A DNA stretch of 52,545 nucleotides from Paraphysomonas bandaiensis (taxonomy: Eukaryota > Chrysophyceae): NCBI GenBank assembly GCA_965644295.1, contig CBFFRP010000118.1, positions 1 through 52,545 on the forward strand. Reading direction: 5' to 3'. Below are positions 34,878 through 45,200 of the stretch, piece after piece. The notes beneath the pieces were generated by a model, which saw only the letters and a list, made by a program, of their open reading frames with translations, had not been told where the DNA came from and ran no database searches. Position 1 is the stretch's first letter. Each line of letters begins with the position of its first letter. The position numbers and the translations under genes were made by a program.

Positions 34878-37684
34878 ATGGAGTCCTTTACACTTGATGT
34901 TCAAGAAATTCGGAGACCGGAGTCAACTTTTCGGTAAGTCAAAGTCGTTTTGATTATTATATGAACTCAAATGACTTATGTCAGAATTCAAGTGTATTGG
35001 TGGAGTTCAGTAAGGGATATTAAGGGCATTATACACTCCATCACACACGAACCCCCATCTCGTCAGCACCTCTATCATTCCACTAACGCGTTGGAACTCA
35101 GTAACTCACTCACCTTACACGATCTTGGGATTGAAAAATCTGGTCGTATGTTACGAATTGCGATCGATTATCGAAATCAAGGTGATTTCACGATTACTCC
35201 TACCAAAGATGTCTTGTTGGACAATGCATCAATGGAAATGGTAAATGCCGTGAGACTGGGCTTTCAACGCAACAAGGTGCCTACAGCAACTGATGTCTTT
35301 GAGTGCTCTGGTGGGGTATATTTTTTGCGTAACACGTTTGGCTCGTATGTCGCCGTGTTTAAACCTCACGACGAGGAGCAGGGAATGCCCAACAATCCCA
35401 AGGACAGAGTGGGGACGGGTGAAGTGGGTCTTCGGGAACATTTCCAGCCGGGACAAGGATGTTTGAGAGAATTGGCAGCTTATATCATGGACTACAAGCA
35501 CTTTAGCGGTGTACCTGCCACTACATTAGTTCACTGCGAGCATCCGACGTTCCATTATCCTCGGCACCACAACGTAGGGGAAAAGACGTTACAAGGGGAA
35601 TCGTTTCCCAAGTTGGGGAGTCTTCAAGCTTTCGTACACGGCGCAGACTTATTTGAAGATATTGGCCCCAGCTTGCTAAGGTAACTTCATACATGCTAAC
35701 TGTATTTATGCCTAATTTTTTGTGTAGTGACTTTCAAGTTCAAAAGATTGCTTTGCTCGATATTCGTCTTATCAACTGTGACCGTAATGCAGCGAATATT
35801 CTTGTGCAGCATACTCATTCCCACCATGACAATGACTCACCCGACCACTTTACGCAGTGCAGCCACGACTCTGGCTTGCAATTTGAGGTGAGTGGAAGTC
35901 CAAATAGCCGCGGAGAGATGGATATGAACATGGATATGAATGTCGGAACGATGTATGACTTGATCCCTATCGACCACGGGTATTGCATGCCCTCCAGGCT
36001 GAAGCTATACGAGTGGGACTGGACGTGGTTCAACTACGCCCATGTTAAGCGTCCGGTACATCCTGATATAGTAGCCTACATGAAGTCCATTGATATTGAT
36101 TCGCTTTTAAAGAAGTTGACCAGTCAAGTGGCCCTGTCTGACGACAGCATTTTCCTTCTGCGTCTCTCCCATTTCTTATTGCTAAACGGTATCAAGGCGG
36201 GTCTAACCCTTCGAGATATCGCAGGTATCATGGCGCGCTTGGGGGAAGATGACGCTCCTTCTCGTTTGGAGATGGCAATTGACGAAGCTGAAGAAAACGC
36301 TTTCCGGTCTATCGAGCTGAAGTCAACTCGATCCCGATCATATTCCCATAGCCACAGTCCTGCGCGTGATCTAACACCAGGAGCAAAGAGAACGGACAGT
36401 GCTAGTAATGTGTGCCAAGAATGCTCTGAGGCGGCAGACCGCATGTCCCTCTCATCTCTTGTACTAGGAGAACCGGAGGAATCTACTAAGCGAAGGGCGG
36501 AAGAACATATTCCTGTCGTGGAAGTGCAATGTTCACACGCCTTGAACCACTCTCCCATGCGTCCTATTCTGCCTTCTTGTGCTTCCTGGAACAATCTATC
36601 CAAGGCTTCGGGTTCTACTCTACCGAGTTTCCCTCTGGAACCTATTAAAGAGGCCCGGAGGGAACGAGGTTTGAGTTCATTGTCGAGTCACAGCGATGGT
36701 CAGGACCCCCCTGAGTGGAACACTTATTCACATGGAATAGAAGAAGATGGTAAGGGCGGAAGCAGCGGTGCAGGTCTCTCTCTGTTCCGAGTTCAGGAAG
36801 CACTCACTGAAGATCTGCTAGAGACAAGTGGGTACCATTCAAATTATAACGACAAGCGTACCGACAGTCAACTGTCTATGAGTAATGGGACAGACCGTGA
36901 TAGGTACTCGCCGGAGAGTGCTGGTGAAACCCCAGCCCCTCTCATCCAATCAATGTACGGTGCGAAGGTGGATATGGGAGGTTTGCCTTTGCGCGCTCTC
37001 CGCAGTATAGACAACCCTACATTTTCCAGCCCAGTGAGACGTCCTGCGTCACCTGCATTAGACGTCACACATACTGAGCATTCAAGTCCCAAGAAGCAGA
37101 AACTGATGGGTGATAAGATTAATGGTACTGACGTGGATATACCGGGTCGTCTTACTGTTCGCTCGGAGGCTATTGCCATCAAGGGACTGCCACGAGGCAA
37201 AAACTTGTCCTCAGGAGAACACTCTCCAGATTCTCCTGTATTTTTTCCTAGGGATAGTGCCCAGCTTCGCTCACCTTTGTCAGCCCTCTCTCGCGCCACC
37301 AGCACAGCAACTGGTAACAATAGCGAGGACAACGATTATGCCTTTTATGCATTCGAGAGCAGAGACAACTCTGATGATGACTATGGGGACCGTGAGCTAG
37401 ACTGCAGACCTTCTCCTGCAGACCCATTAATGCTTACCTCTGATTCACTGTTTAAAGTTCCTATTCCGGAGGCTCTCCCTCTTGCTCGTGTAGTTTCATT
37501 CTCAGGCTTTGAGTCGCGCCCTGTGTACAGCAACGCTTCTATGCGGAATATGGGTAACCTCCGATTGGAGAGGCGTCGTGTGATTGCGGAATCACAAGAG
37601 TTTAAGCAGCTTAGACTGGACTTCGCGGAGAAACATGTAATGTCCATCGTCAATAGAGTCGCTGCAAAGAAGACTCATGTATAA
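34878..37684 (+). CDS. Ubiquitin-like-domain PI3/4-kinase (PI4K type II / gamma-like)
   Basis: Three exons: 34878-34933, 34985-35680, 35728-37684; introns 51 and 47 nt; 902 residues. An N-terminal ubiquitin-like fold (about residues 18-85, with SVRDIKGIIHSIT and LHDLGIEKSGRMLRIAIDY) precedes a PI3/4-kinase domain: GGVYFLRNTFGSYVAVFKPHD (ATP loop and Lys), LLDIRLINCDRNAANILV (catalytic loop, Asp269-Arg-Asn), and IPIDHGYCMP, with DHG where protein kinases have DFG. The segment between catalytic loop and DHG carries a His/Asp/Met-rich insert. Beyond about residue 420 lies a roughly 480-residue Ser/Pro-rich, probably disordered tail with a conserved-looking end (RRRVIAESQEFKQLRLDFAEKH). Plant relatives with this layout are membrane-associated and some act as protein kinases rather than lipid kinases, so the substrate is open. 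Confidence 0.88.
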
Positions 37685-38288
37685 ATCACCCAATGACAGG
37701 CGTATTGTATGAACGCACATCATTTGAGGTTGTAATATAATCTTGTTGATTGTTTATAAATTATTAGTACTCGAATGAGAAACATGCATGACAGTGAAGC
37801 TCGTGGCATTTGAGTGTGATGCATTTTTGTGAGTTAAACACTCTGGAGTGAATAGTCACTTTTCGCAATAGACAGATGCCGTAGTTCAGTGGCATGATGT
37901 TCTGGGGTAAGTAAAAACGCTTTCGCGAAATTGCAGTAGTTAATATTATGTTGTCTTATATATTATAACTACTACGACTACCAGTAGCTCTGCTGAAAGG
38001 CAAACGACTGAGAATGAATACGTGGCTACTGAGTTGTACCACTATGTCACACTGACAGTTGTTAGAGTGATAGACCATATTATAATGAGTTAGAGATATT
38101 TGCTTCACTGTAGATGATATTTCGTGGTCAATGTCCCTTCGTTCTATGGAAAACGACGAGAAGTAGAGATGCCATGTGGCTAATTACTAATTACAGAGCT
38201 TATCAACTCTAGCGACATAATCAACACCTGATCAACACAATGCACAAAAGCCAATATGTCATATATCGGATTTGTTGACAGCAAATTG
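37685..38288. other. Intergenic, 0.6 kb
   Basis: Region between the 3' ends of converging genes; AT-rich; nothing else recognised. Confidence 0.5.
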
Positions 38289-39136
38289 CTACTTTAGTTT
38301 CTTAATACAATGTGTTGACACAATACCCACTAAAATGCCACACACTAAAATCATGCCGTAATCAAGCGCACATTTTCTATACACATTAACAAATAGCTTT
38401 TTATCACTTTTCTTCTTGATAATAATTTTTGCTATCTTTTCTGCAGCTTGATTTTTTTCTAGGCTTCTTTCTGAAACCATGGCTGTATCTATTGTTGCCA
38501 TTACCGTGTCGACAATAGTGCGAACTTCTGCTAGCGCTCCATCTCCCACTTCACCACACGCCAGGTTCTTAATGGCTGATGATACAAACTTCCATCCGTA
38601 GTTCTGTAAATTATTTACATGTTGCACCATTGATGGGTGCTGCAACATATAGGGGTTCATGGCAGGACACATCAAGCACGGTCGTGAAAAATCCCATGCT
38701 CGGAGTACACATAGTAAGAGGTTATCCGATATGCCATTTGCTGCTTTTGCAAGTATATCTGCAGAGGCAGGTGCAACAACAACTATGTCAGCCCATCGCC
38801 TTAGCTCAATATGAAGCACAGGATCACCCAGCTTATTCCATGATGACCTAGTATTAACTGTTAACTACAGCACACTGAAATATCAAAAACACACCACTCA
38901 TCTTCATCATCCAAAATAATATCATCACCACCAATACTCAAGAATTGTTTCCATTGATGGTAATTATACGCCTTACATTTACTGAGGAAATGTTTGGAAG
39001 ACTGCGTACAAACTATGACTATATTGAACGATTGTTTGAGTTCTGCGGCTAGATGAGGTATCTTCACGGATGCAACTGATCCAGTACAACATAGAAGTAC
39101 ATTAGGTTTCTTATGATCAAAACTAAAGTTGTTCAT
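38289..39136 (-). CDS. PPCDC: Phosphopantothenoylcysteine decarboxylase (HAL3 family) with predicted C-terminal membrane anchor
   Basis: Two exons, 39136-38895 and 38847-38289; intron 47 nt; 266 residues. This FMN-dependent enzyme decarboxylates 4'-phosphopantothenoylcysteine to 4'-phosphopantetheine in coenzyme A synthesis. Visible signatures: VLLCCTGSVASVKIP (FMN site); EDEW joined across the intron to SSWNKLGDPVLHIELRRWAD, with the catalytic His in VLHIELRRWAD; VVAPASADILAKAANGISDN; the substrate-binding Asn in CPAMNPYM; and the essential Cys in LACGEVGDGALAEV. Typical enzymes are about 200-210 residues. This one continues with a Lys-rich linker, a hydrophobic stretch (YGMILVCGILVGIVSTHCI) and ends KKLK, matching the di-lysine KKxx ER-retrieval pattern. 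Family assignment is firm; membrane anchoring is an inference from sequence. Confidence 0.92.
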
Positions 39137-40835
39137 TAGATAATATCGTATATGTTAAGCACTGATGTATAGTTAGTAGGAGACATTTTGACGCGACCGA
39201 ATGATAAGATTCTGATGCGAACATTCCAACATAACCAAGTAAACTCCAACAGTAGTCTAAATATCCCAATATTCTATATATAAAGTAGATTTTGTACGGA
39301 AAATATCCGGTTCGTGGTATATATGATATACTTGTATATACAGACCACATATCTGGGCCGGATATACGCTGTTCCATATGATGAGTCATGTACATTTATG
39401 ACTTCTACATCTGTTATAATGCAGCAACCAAGTACAGCACGCACAGTAACCATTCCTGTCGATAATGACCTTCTTATAGTTCTACGGGAGGCTTGTCCGT
39501 CGACCACTCGTACATGAAGTTGTCATACACCGATAGATATTGTTAAATGACTCAAAGGCATCACAGATATATATATGCATTTAATCTTATATGTAATTTA
39601 GGTAGTCACCCACTCTGTCTACAGCAGAAATATGCACTCGTCAAATTTCCTAAAGATTTGTGTTGATAGGCATCAGGGTATCTAGATATGATATCGTTAT
39701 GATAGTGATGATGATGAATTTGTGGCTATTGGCACTCAACTTTCTCCCATGAGCAAGGAGTGTTACAGTATGTATGCTAGGATTCCCAGGGTCTCATAAT
39801 GATTCCTTGAGAAGGTTGATGTTTCATAATGGCTATAGCCTATAGCCTATAGCCTGAATCCATGAACAGCAATCAACTCTGGATAGCTTGTGCAAGTCAT
39901 CAGGAGGAGGTTCTATGGCTAATAGCACAATTGAAACAGTGCATTTCTTTCCCCTACTTTCTAGTATAAATGTCTCCCAAGTTAATTTTCAAGATTTCTG
40001 CAGTGGCCTCTGATATACTATTGGTTGCGCACTTCCTCAGCTATCCTTATAGAAAGATATAGTGGAAGACATAAAGCTTGAGTTCTCATAAAGTCATATT
40101 AATAGTAAAATTGAATTTTCTACACAAGTAGAATGAGCATAGATGAAAGGAGTGGGTATAAAAGTTTGATGTAAAGTTCGTGAGATAGTATCACTTGTGT
40201 GCGTATGGTACCTATAGTATATGTACTTTTCGATTTTAAATATGTGAAAAGAAGAGATTAGCTTCATATGTAATGGTTAACATATTACGTGGCAGTCAAC
40301 AATATATTGCAATATATTTGCGGCAAAAATAAATAATAATTTCAAGTCCAATAATAAGTGTTAAATAATTGCAATATTTATATTGCAATCCAATATATTT
40401 TTTACTTGCCTTGGTAAATACTAATACTCTACACTCAAATTATTACAGCTACTAAAGTCGTGATTGACGTAGTACGAATGATCAACAGCGTGTCATCAAC
40501 AACTTTACACAGAGCACAGATTCCACTGACGAATATAGAAGATTAGTTAAAACAGTAGTTAGTGACGATTTATTTATGAAGTGCAAACACGAGAACAATA
40601 CCGCTGTAAAAGCACATATATCTGTCTGATACCAAAATAACACAATCCTGATATCCCGATACACTCACTAGTCACGACTTCTTAAGAATTCAGATTAATA
40701 AATTCATAAGGTATACTCCGAAAGGAGAAAACCAAGTCTGAAACGTTTAACCGTAACTATTAACAAATTTCACAATATATGCACATATCACCAAATATAC
40801 GACTACTAAAATTATTCACCCATCAAATTCACCCA
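39137..40835. other. Intergenic, 1.7 kb, with a MITE-like element
   Basis: AT-rich. At about 40286-40412 a roughly 125-bp segment has inverted ends: GGCAGTCAACAATATATTGC on the left and the reverse complement of GGCAAGTAAAAAATATATTG on the right. The left end matches the sequence beside the hAT relic at 27057. At 39693-39800 a 33-codon acidic reading (YDSDDDEFVAIGTQL) looks coding-like but is isolated. A triple CTATAGC direct repeat lies near 39835. Confidence 0.4.
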
Positions 40836-41843
40836 TCAAGCGTCTGAATTTGACTTCTGGTAAAACGAGTTCCACGACATCTGTTGAATATTATCTGGAG
40901 AGGAGGCACTATTCAGTGCAGAGCGGTTAAGTCGTTCATTTATAAATCGTTCTGCAATAAAAATGAGCGATTGGAATATGCAGCACTGTCAATCATACCA
41001 AGACAGCGCGAGGTCAACATTCCCTGAGCTTCTAATTCTGCCATGCGTTCTTCCCTAATATATGCAGTAAGATGACTGCAATATAGAACATAAATAATTA
41101 CCAAGCCAACACAGTCTCTTCAACAGACTTTTCGACATTCCAATTCGGTGACGTTCGGACCTAAAGTAGATAACACCACATTTATACATTACTTACGAGA
41201 AGAAAAGGACAGGACAACCTGACAGAGCTGTTCGTCAATTAAAAGCTCTCTGGTGAACGGATTCCAGTATGCTTGCGGAGGGATTGGTATATCCACAAGT
41301 TCCTGTAACATTCGTATTATTATGTGCAGCACATTTTTAAAACTATCCTACATCCAACTCCTCGTCGTCTATCAAAGCTTCAGAATATATAGTAGGCGCG
41401 CCACTAACTATAGACGGGCAACTCCAGTCGCCAGACAACTGTCCAATGCATTTCACTCCAGTTGCGTATATCCCACGATTTCTTAACATTAGAGACTTTG
41501 CTACTTTCTTGAACACGTCTCGAGGAATTACCAATGCGCTTACAATTTTTGTTTCAGAAATTTTTGTAGACTCCTTGTTTATAACTATTGTGTACGAGGT
41601 TTGGTGACACTCAACAGCTCTTAGGTCTAAGTTGAAGTATACACCTACTCCTGGGGCTAACCTAGTTAGTTTATAGTCGCAGGTGACAATGTTAGGGTCA
41701 TCGTCATTGTTAGTTGAGACAGACAGGCGGTATCTGTCCAACTCTTGCCCAAGGTTCGAAAGATAGAGGCGGATGCGGTAGACAAAACCTGCACTTACAC
41801 ACCCAAAAGATGGAGGATCTGGAACTAATCCAACCGTGGACAT
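40836..41843 (-). CDS. ASH/PapD-like domain protein, probably cilium- or flagellum-associated
   Basis: Five exons: 41843-41352, 41302-41219, 41160-41102, 41075-40999, 40951-40836; 275 residues. The N-terminal half has an immunoglobulin-like ASH/MSP pattern: PDPPSFGCVSAGFVYRIRLY, then LSNLGQELDRYRLSV, then FNLDLRAVECHQTSYTIVI. This pattern is common in axonemal proteins such as hydin and CFAP221 relatives. The second half (DIPIPPQAYWNPFTRELLID, YIREERMAELEAQGM) is not recognised. Intron 3 is uncertain. The GTAATT donor gives an exceptional 26-nt intron; an alternative donor at 41128 (GTCTGT) gives a 53-nt intron in the same frame and removes nine residues. The other introns are 47-58 nt. No enzymatic motif was seen. 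The flagellar role is inferred from the domain and from the flagellar PG-rich gene elsewhere in the window. Confidence 0.6.
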
Positions 41844-42242
41844 AGTTGACTTCCAGAATATTGTATCAATATTTTGAAAAGAAGGAAATGAAAAGCATAA
41901 AACTTAAAGCAAACCATGCCTTGCATGTAGATGTATATAACGTCAACGCTGTGCTCTATGTAGTACTGTATGTATAAGATGTAGCCGTTTTTTTGGATCA
42001 AATTTCCCACAATTTTCAGGCATTAAATTTCTTTATCGATATATACTCACCAGCAGCACTTCGACAGAACCCTCATATTACCTACATTGAATGAGTGGCC
42101 AAAACAAGCACCCAAAAATAGCAATATATAAGCGTATTTTTTCAGTAGAATTCAAATTTTCTTGTAGTAGTTAACATATGCACATACATCAACAAGAACA
42201 AGCATGCCCCTTTATCTATGATATTACTCCCTATGGCAAAAG
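41844..42242. promoter_or_regulatory. Divergent intergenic region (ASH protein / myosin)
   Basis: 399 bp between divergently transcribed genes, AT-rich; it should carry both promoters. No specific element recognised. Confidence 0.4.
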
Positions 42243-45200
42243 ATGCGACTGTATCCGGTCGGAAATAACGCACATTCAAAAGATGATGGGAGCGTAACTT
42301 CAACTGGATCGTGTGAAGACAAATCATCGTCTAAACCATTAAAATCCCCAAAGAAGAAGCGTGTATCAAGAGGTTCAAGAGTAGGGATGGCAACACGTAT
42401 TGCGATCGATATTGTGACTGGTAAAGAACTTCAAAGTATATATTTTGATCCTACACTTGCTATTGGTTTCAATATTCCAGATGATGACTGGCTTGGTAGT
42501 CATTTATTTATCCCAGCAAATATTGTATCTGCTAATGAAGAACAAGATTATTTCACTATTAAAATACCATCGGGTGAATCTTTTAAAATCCCAAGAAGTT
42601 CAGCGACTTATATCACTGAAAATGATGATGCTGGGGTCGACGATATACTAAAACTGTCCAAATTTTCGGAAATGTCCTTGATACACAATTTAAGAATGCG
42701 ATACTATCGTGATCAGATATATACCTTCGTTGGACCGATACTTATCAGTATAAATCCATACAAGTGGCTTGCAAACTTGTACTCTGAAGATACTATGGCG
42801 GGATATCATGCTCGTCACCAGGTAAGCTGTCATGCACTCTGTTTTGCTTACGGTAATTATCCATTTTCGAGTAGGATTACTCTGCGCCTCATCTGTTTGT
42901 AGTAGCCGAGGCAGCGTACTCGTCCCTCATGTTGACCTCCAAAGGGAAACGTAGGGATCAATCTATCATAATTAGTGGCGAGAGTGGAGCGGGCAAAACA
43001 GAAGCCACTAAGGTGATAATGGCTTATCTGGCTCGTGTAACTACCATCGACCACCATCACTGCCCAGACTCTCACAAGTCAATTGGCCAACTCGAACAGC
43101 GGGTTCTCAATACGAATCCCATTCTTGAGGCCTTTGGCAACGCCAGAACACTTAGAAATGACAACAGCTCTAGATTTGGCAAGGTATGTACCTCTGTCAT
43201 ATACTATTGCAAGGCGGATTATTATTTTTGTATAGTTTATCAAGATTCAATTCGAAAGTTCAGGAAGGATAGTGGGAGCCACAATAGAAAAGTACCTCTT
43301 GGAAAAAACACGTGTGGTGCACCAGTCCCGTGGGGAAAGGAACTTTCATATTTTCTACCAACTTCTCCGAGGTGCCCCCGAGGAGCTTCGCTCTGACCTC
43401 TCACTCGGACATTCGACGACCGCAGTGGACGAGTTCACCTATCTTCAGTCTTCCTCACACAATTCACACATTCCCAATGTGCTTGATGAGTCGGAATTCG
43501 CCATAATGCGTAGCTGTATGTCAAGCGTTGGTATCACGGAGGCGATACAACGAGATCTATTCGGTTTACTTGTAGCTGTTTTGCATATGGGTAACGTTGG
43601 ATTCCAGGAAGATGATGAGGGTAATGTGTGTGGAATCAGTGAAGCTGGAAGTGGTAGTTTCCGGGCTGCCACCAGACTCCTGGGTGTGTCCGAAGAAGAG
43701 CTTCTGACTGTGATTTCGAAGAAGAATATGCACGTCGGAGGGTCTGTTATCGTAAAGTCTCAGACAATGCAGCAGGTGTCGTGCTGACATATGGGGGTAG
43801 TTGTGTGGTGACTTGTGATATAGGCTGCGGATAAGAGAGACTCGATAGCGAAGAGCGTATACTCGATGCTTTTTACATGGTTGGTAGACACGGTGAACTC
43901 CACAATCGCTCCAACTGCTCCTACTAATTGGGGTGCGAATGTCTTGTGTTGCATGCTGTGCATTATAACCTAATGTTTGTCTAGGGTATATTGGGGTGTT
44001 GGATATATACGGATTCGAAAACTTCGATGGTGTAAACGGCTTCGAGCAGCTCCTTATCAACTATGCTAACGAGAAACTTCAGAATCACTTCAACAAACAC
44101 ATATTTTTAATGGAGCAGGCTGATTATGAGATTGAGGGTATTGACTGGTCGTACATAAACTTCAATGACAACCAGATGTGCGTGGATCTTATCGAAGGTC
44201 GTCCAGAAGGAAAGGCGGGCATATTCCCGACCTTGGACGACGCCTTCTCCAGTGGAGGTAGAGCCGATGCGAACGCTACATTTTTGGCCCAACTCAATCA
44301 AAACTGGGCATCAGGAAAGCATGCACACTTCCTGTCGCCCCGGTTCAACCTTGACCAGCGATTCGGTATTCGTCATTACGCCGGAGATGTCTACTATGAG
44401 ATTGATGGATTCAACGAAAAAAATAGAGATTGCATGAATAGTGATATGAAGCAGCTGTTGGCATCATCTTGCATTGGTCTTCTCAAGGATATGGCTGCTG
44501 CTGTGATTGGGTCCGATGTAGCTATTTCGACGGCAACCTCCCATCAGACCCCCAGAAAAGGCAAAGGTCCTGGGCAGAGAATGAGCGAGAGATCTGCCAG
44601 TTTTATAAACAAACTGAAGGAGGATTCTATATCCAAACAGTTTACATGTTCTCTGAAAGAGCTATACGACACACTGGACGCTACGAGTCCTCATTACGTT
44701 CGTTGCATCAAACCGAACGTCTACAAAAAGTCTGACCAGTTCGACGGATTCAAGATTCTTCTACAACTGCAATATGCTGGTATGATGGAGACCATTCGCA
44801 TTCGCAGGGAAGGGTATGCACTCAGGGAATTGCATCACGATTTCTTTGTGCGTTATTCCCCTTTAGAGCCAAACTGTCGCACTTTGCACGAGTTAGTTGC
44901 GAAACTCTCTGAGGATCTCTCCGTGGACTCTGCTTCTTGGCAAGTTGGTACCACGAAAATATTTATGCGCTCTGAGATGAGTGATAAACTGGAAAGGCTT
45001 CTTTGGCTGCGTCTGTCGTCTTGTGCCCGGATTATTCAAAAATTTTGGTTTCATATATCTGCTTGTAAAGCTGCAAATAAAATAAAATCTCTTCTGCGAA
45101 GCTATACGTCAAGAAAAAAGTACCGTGCTATGCTTTCCTCAATGGTCCGTATTCAGTCATTTTATCGTATGTACACCACGCGAGTGCATTTTGCGAATTG

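Noticed and set aside
39693-39800. Isolated acidic peptide reading YDSDDDEFVAIGTQL
   Set aside because: Only 33 codons, with an in-frame stop immediately upstream and no convincing exon partner; kept only as a note in the intergenic entry.
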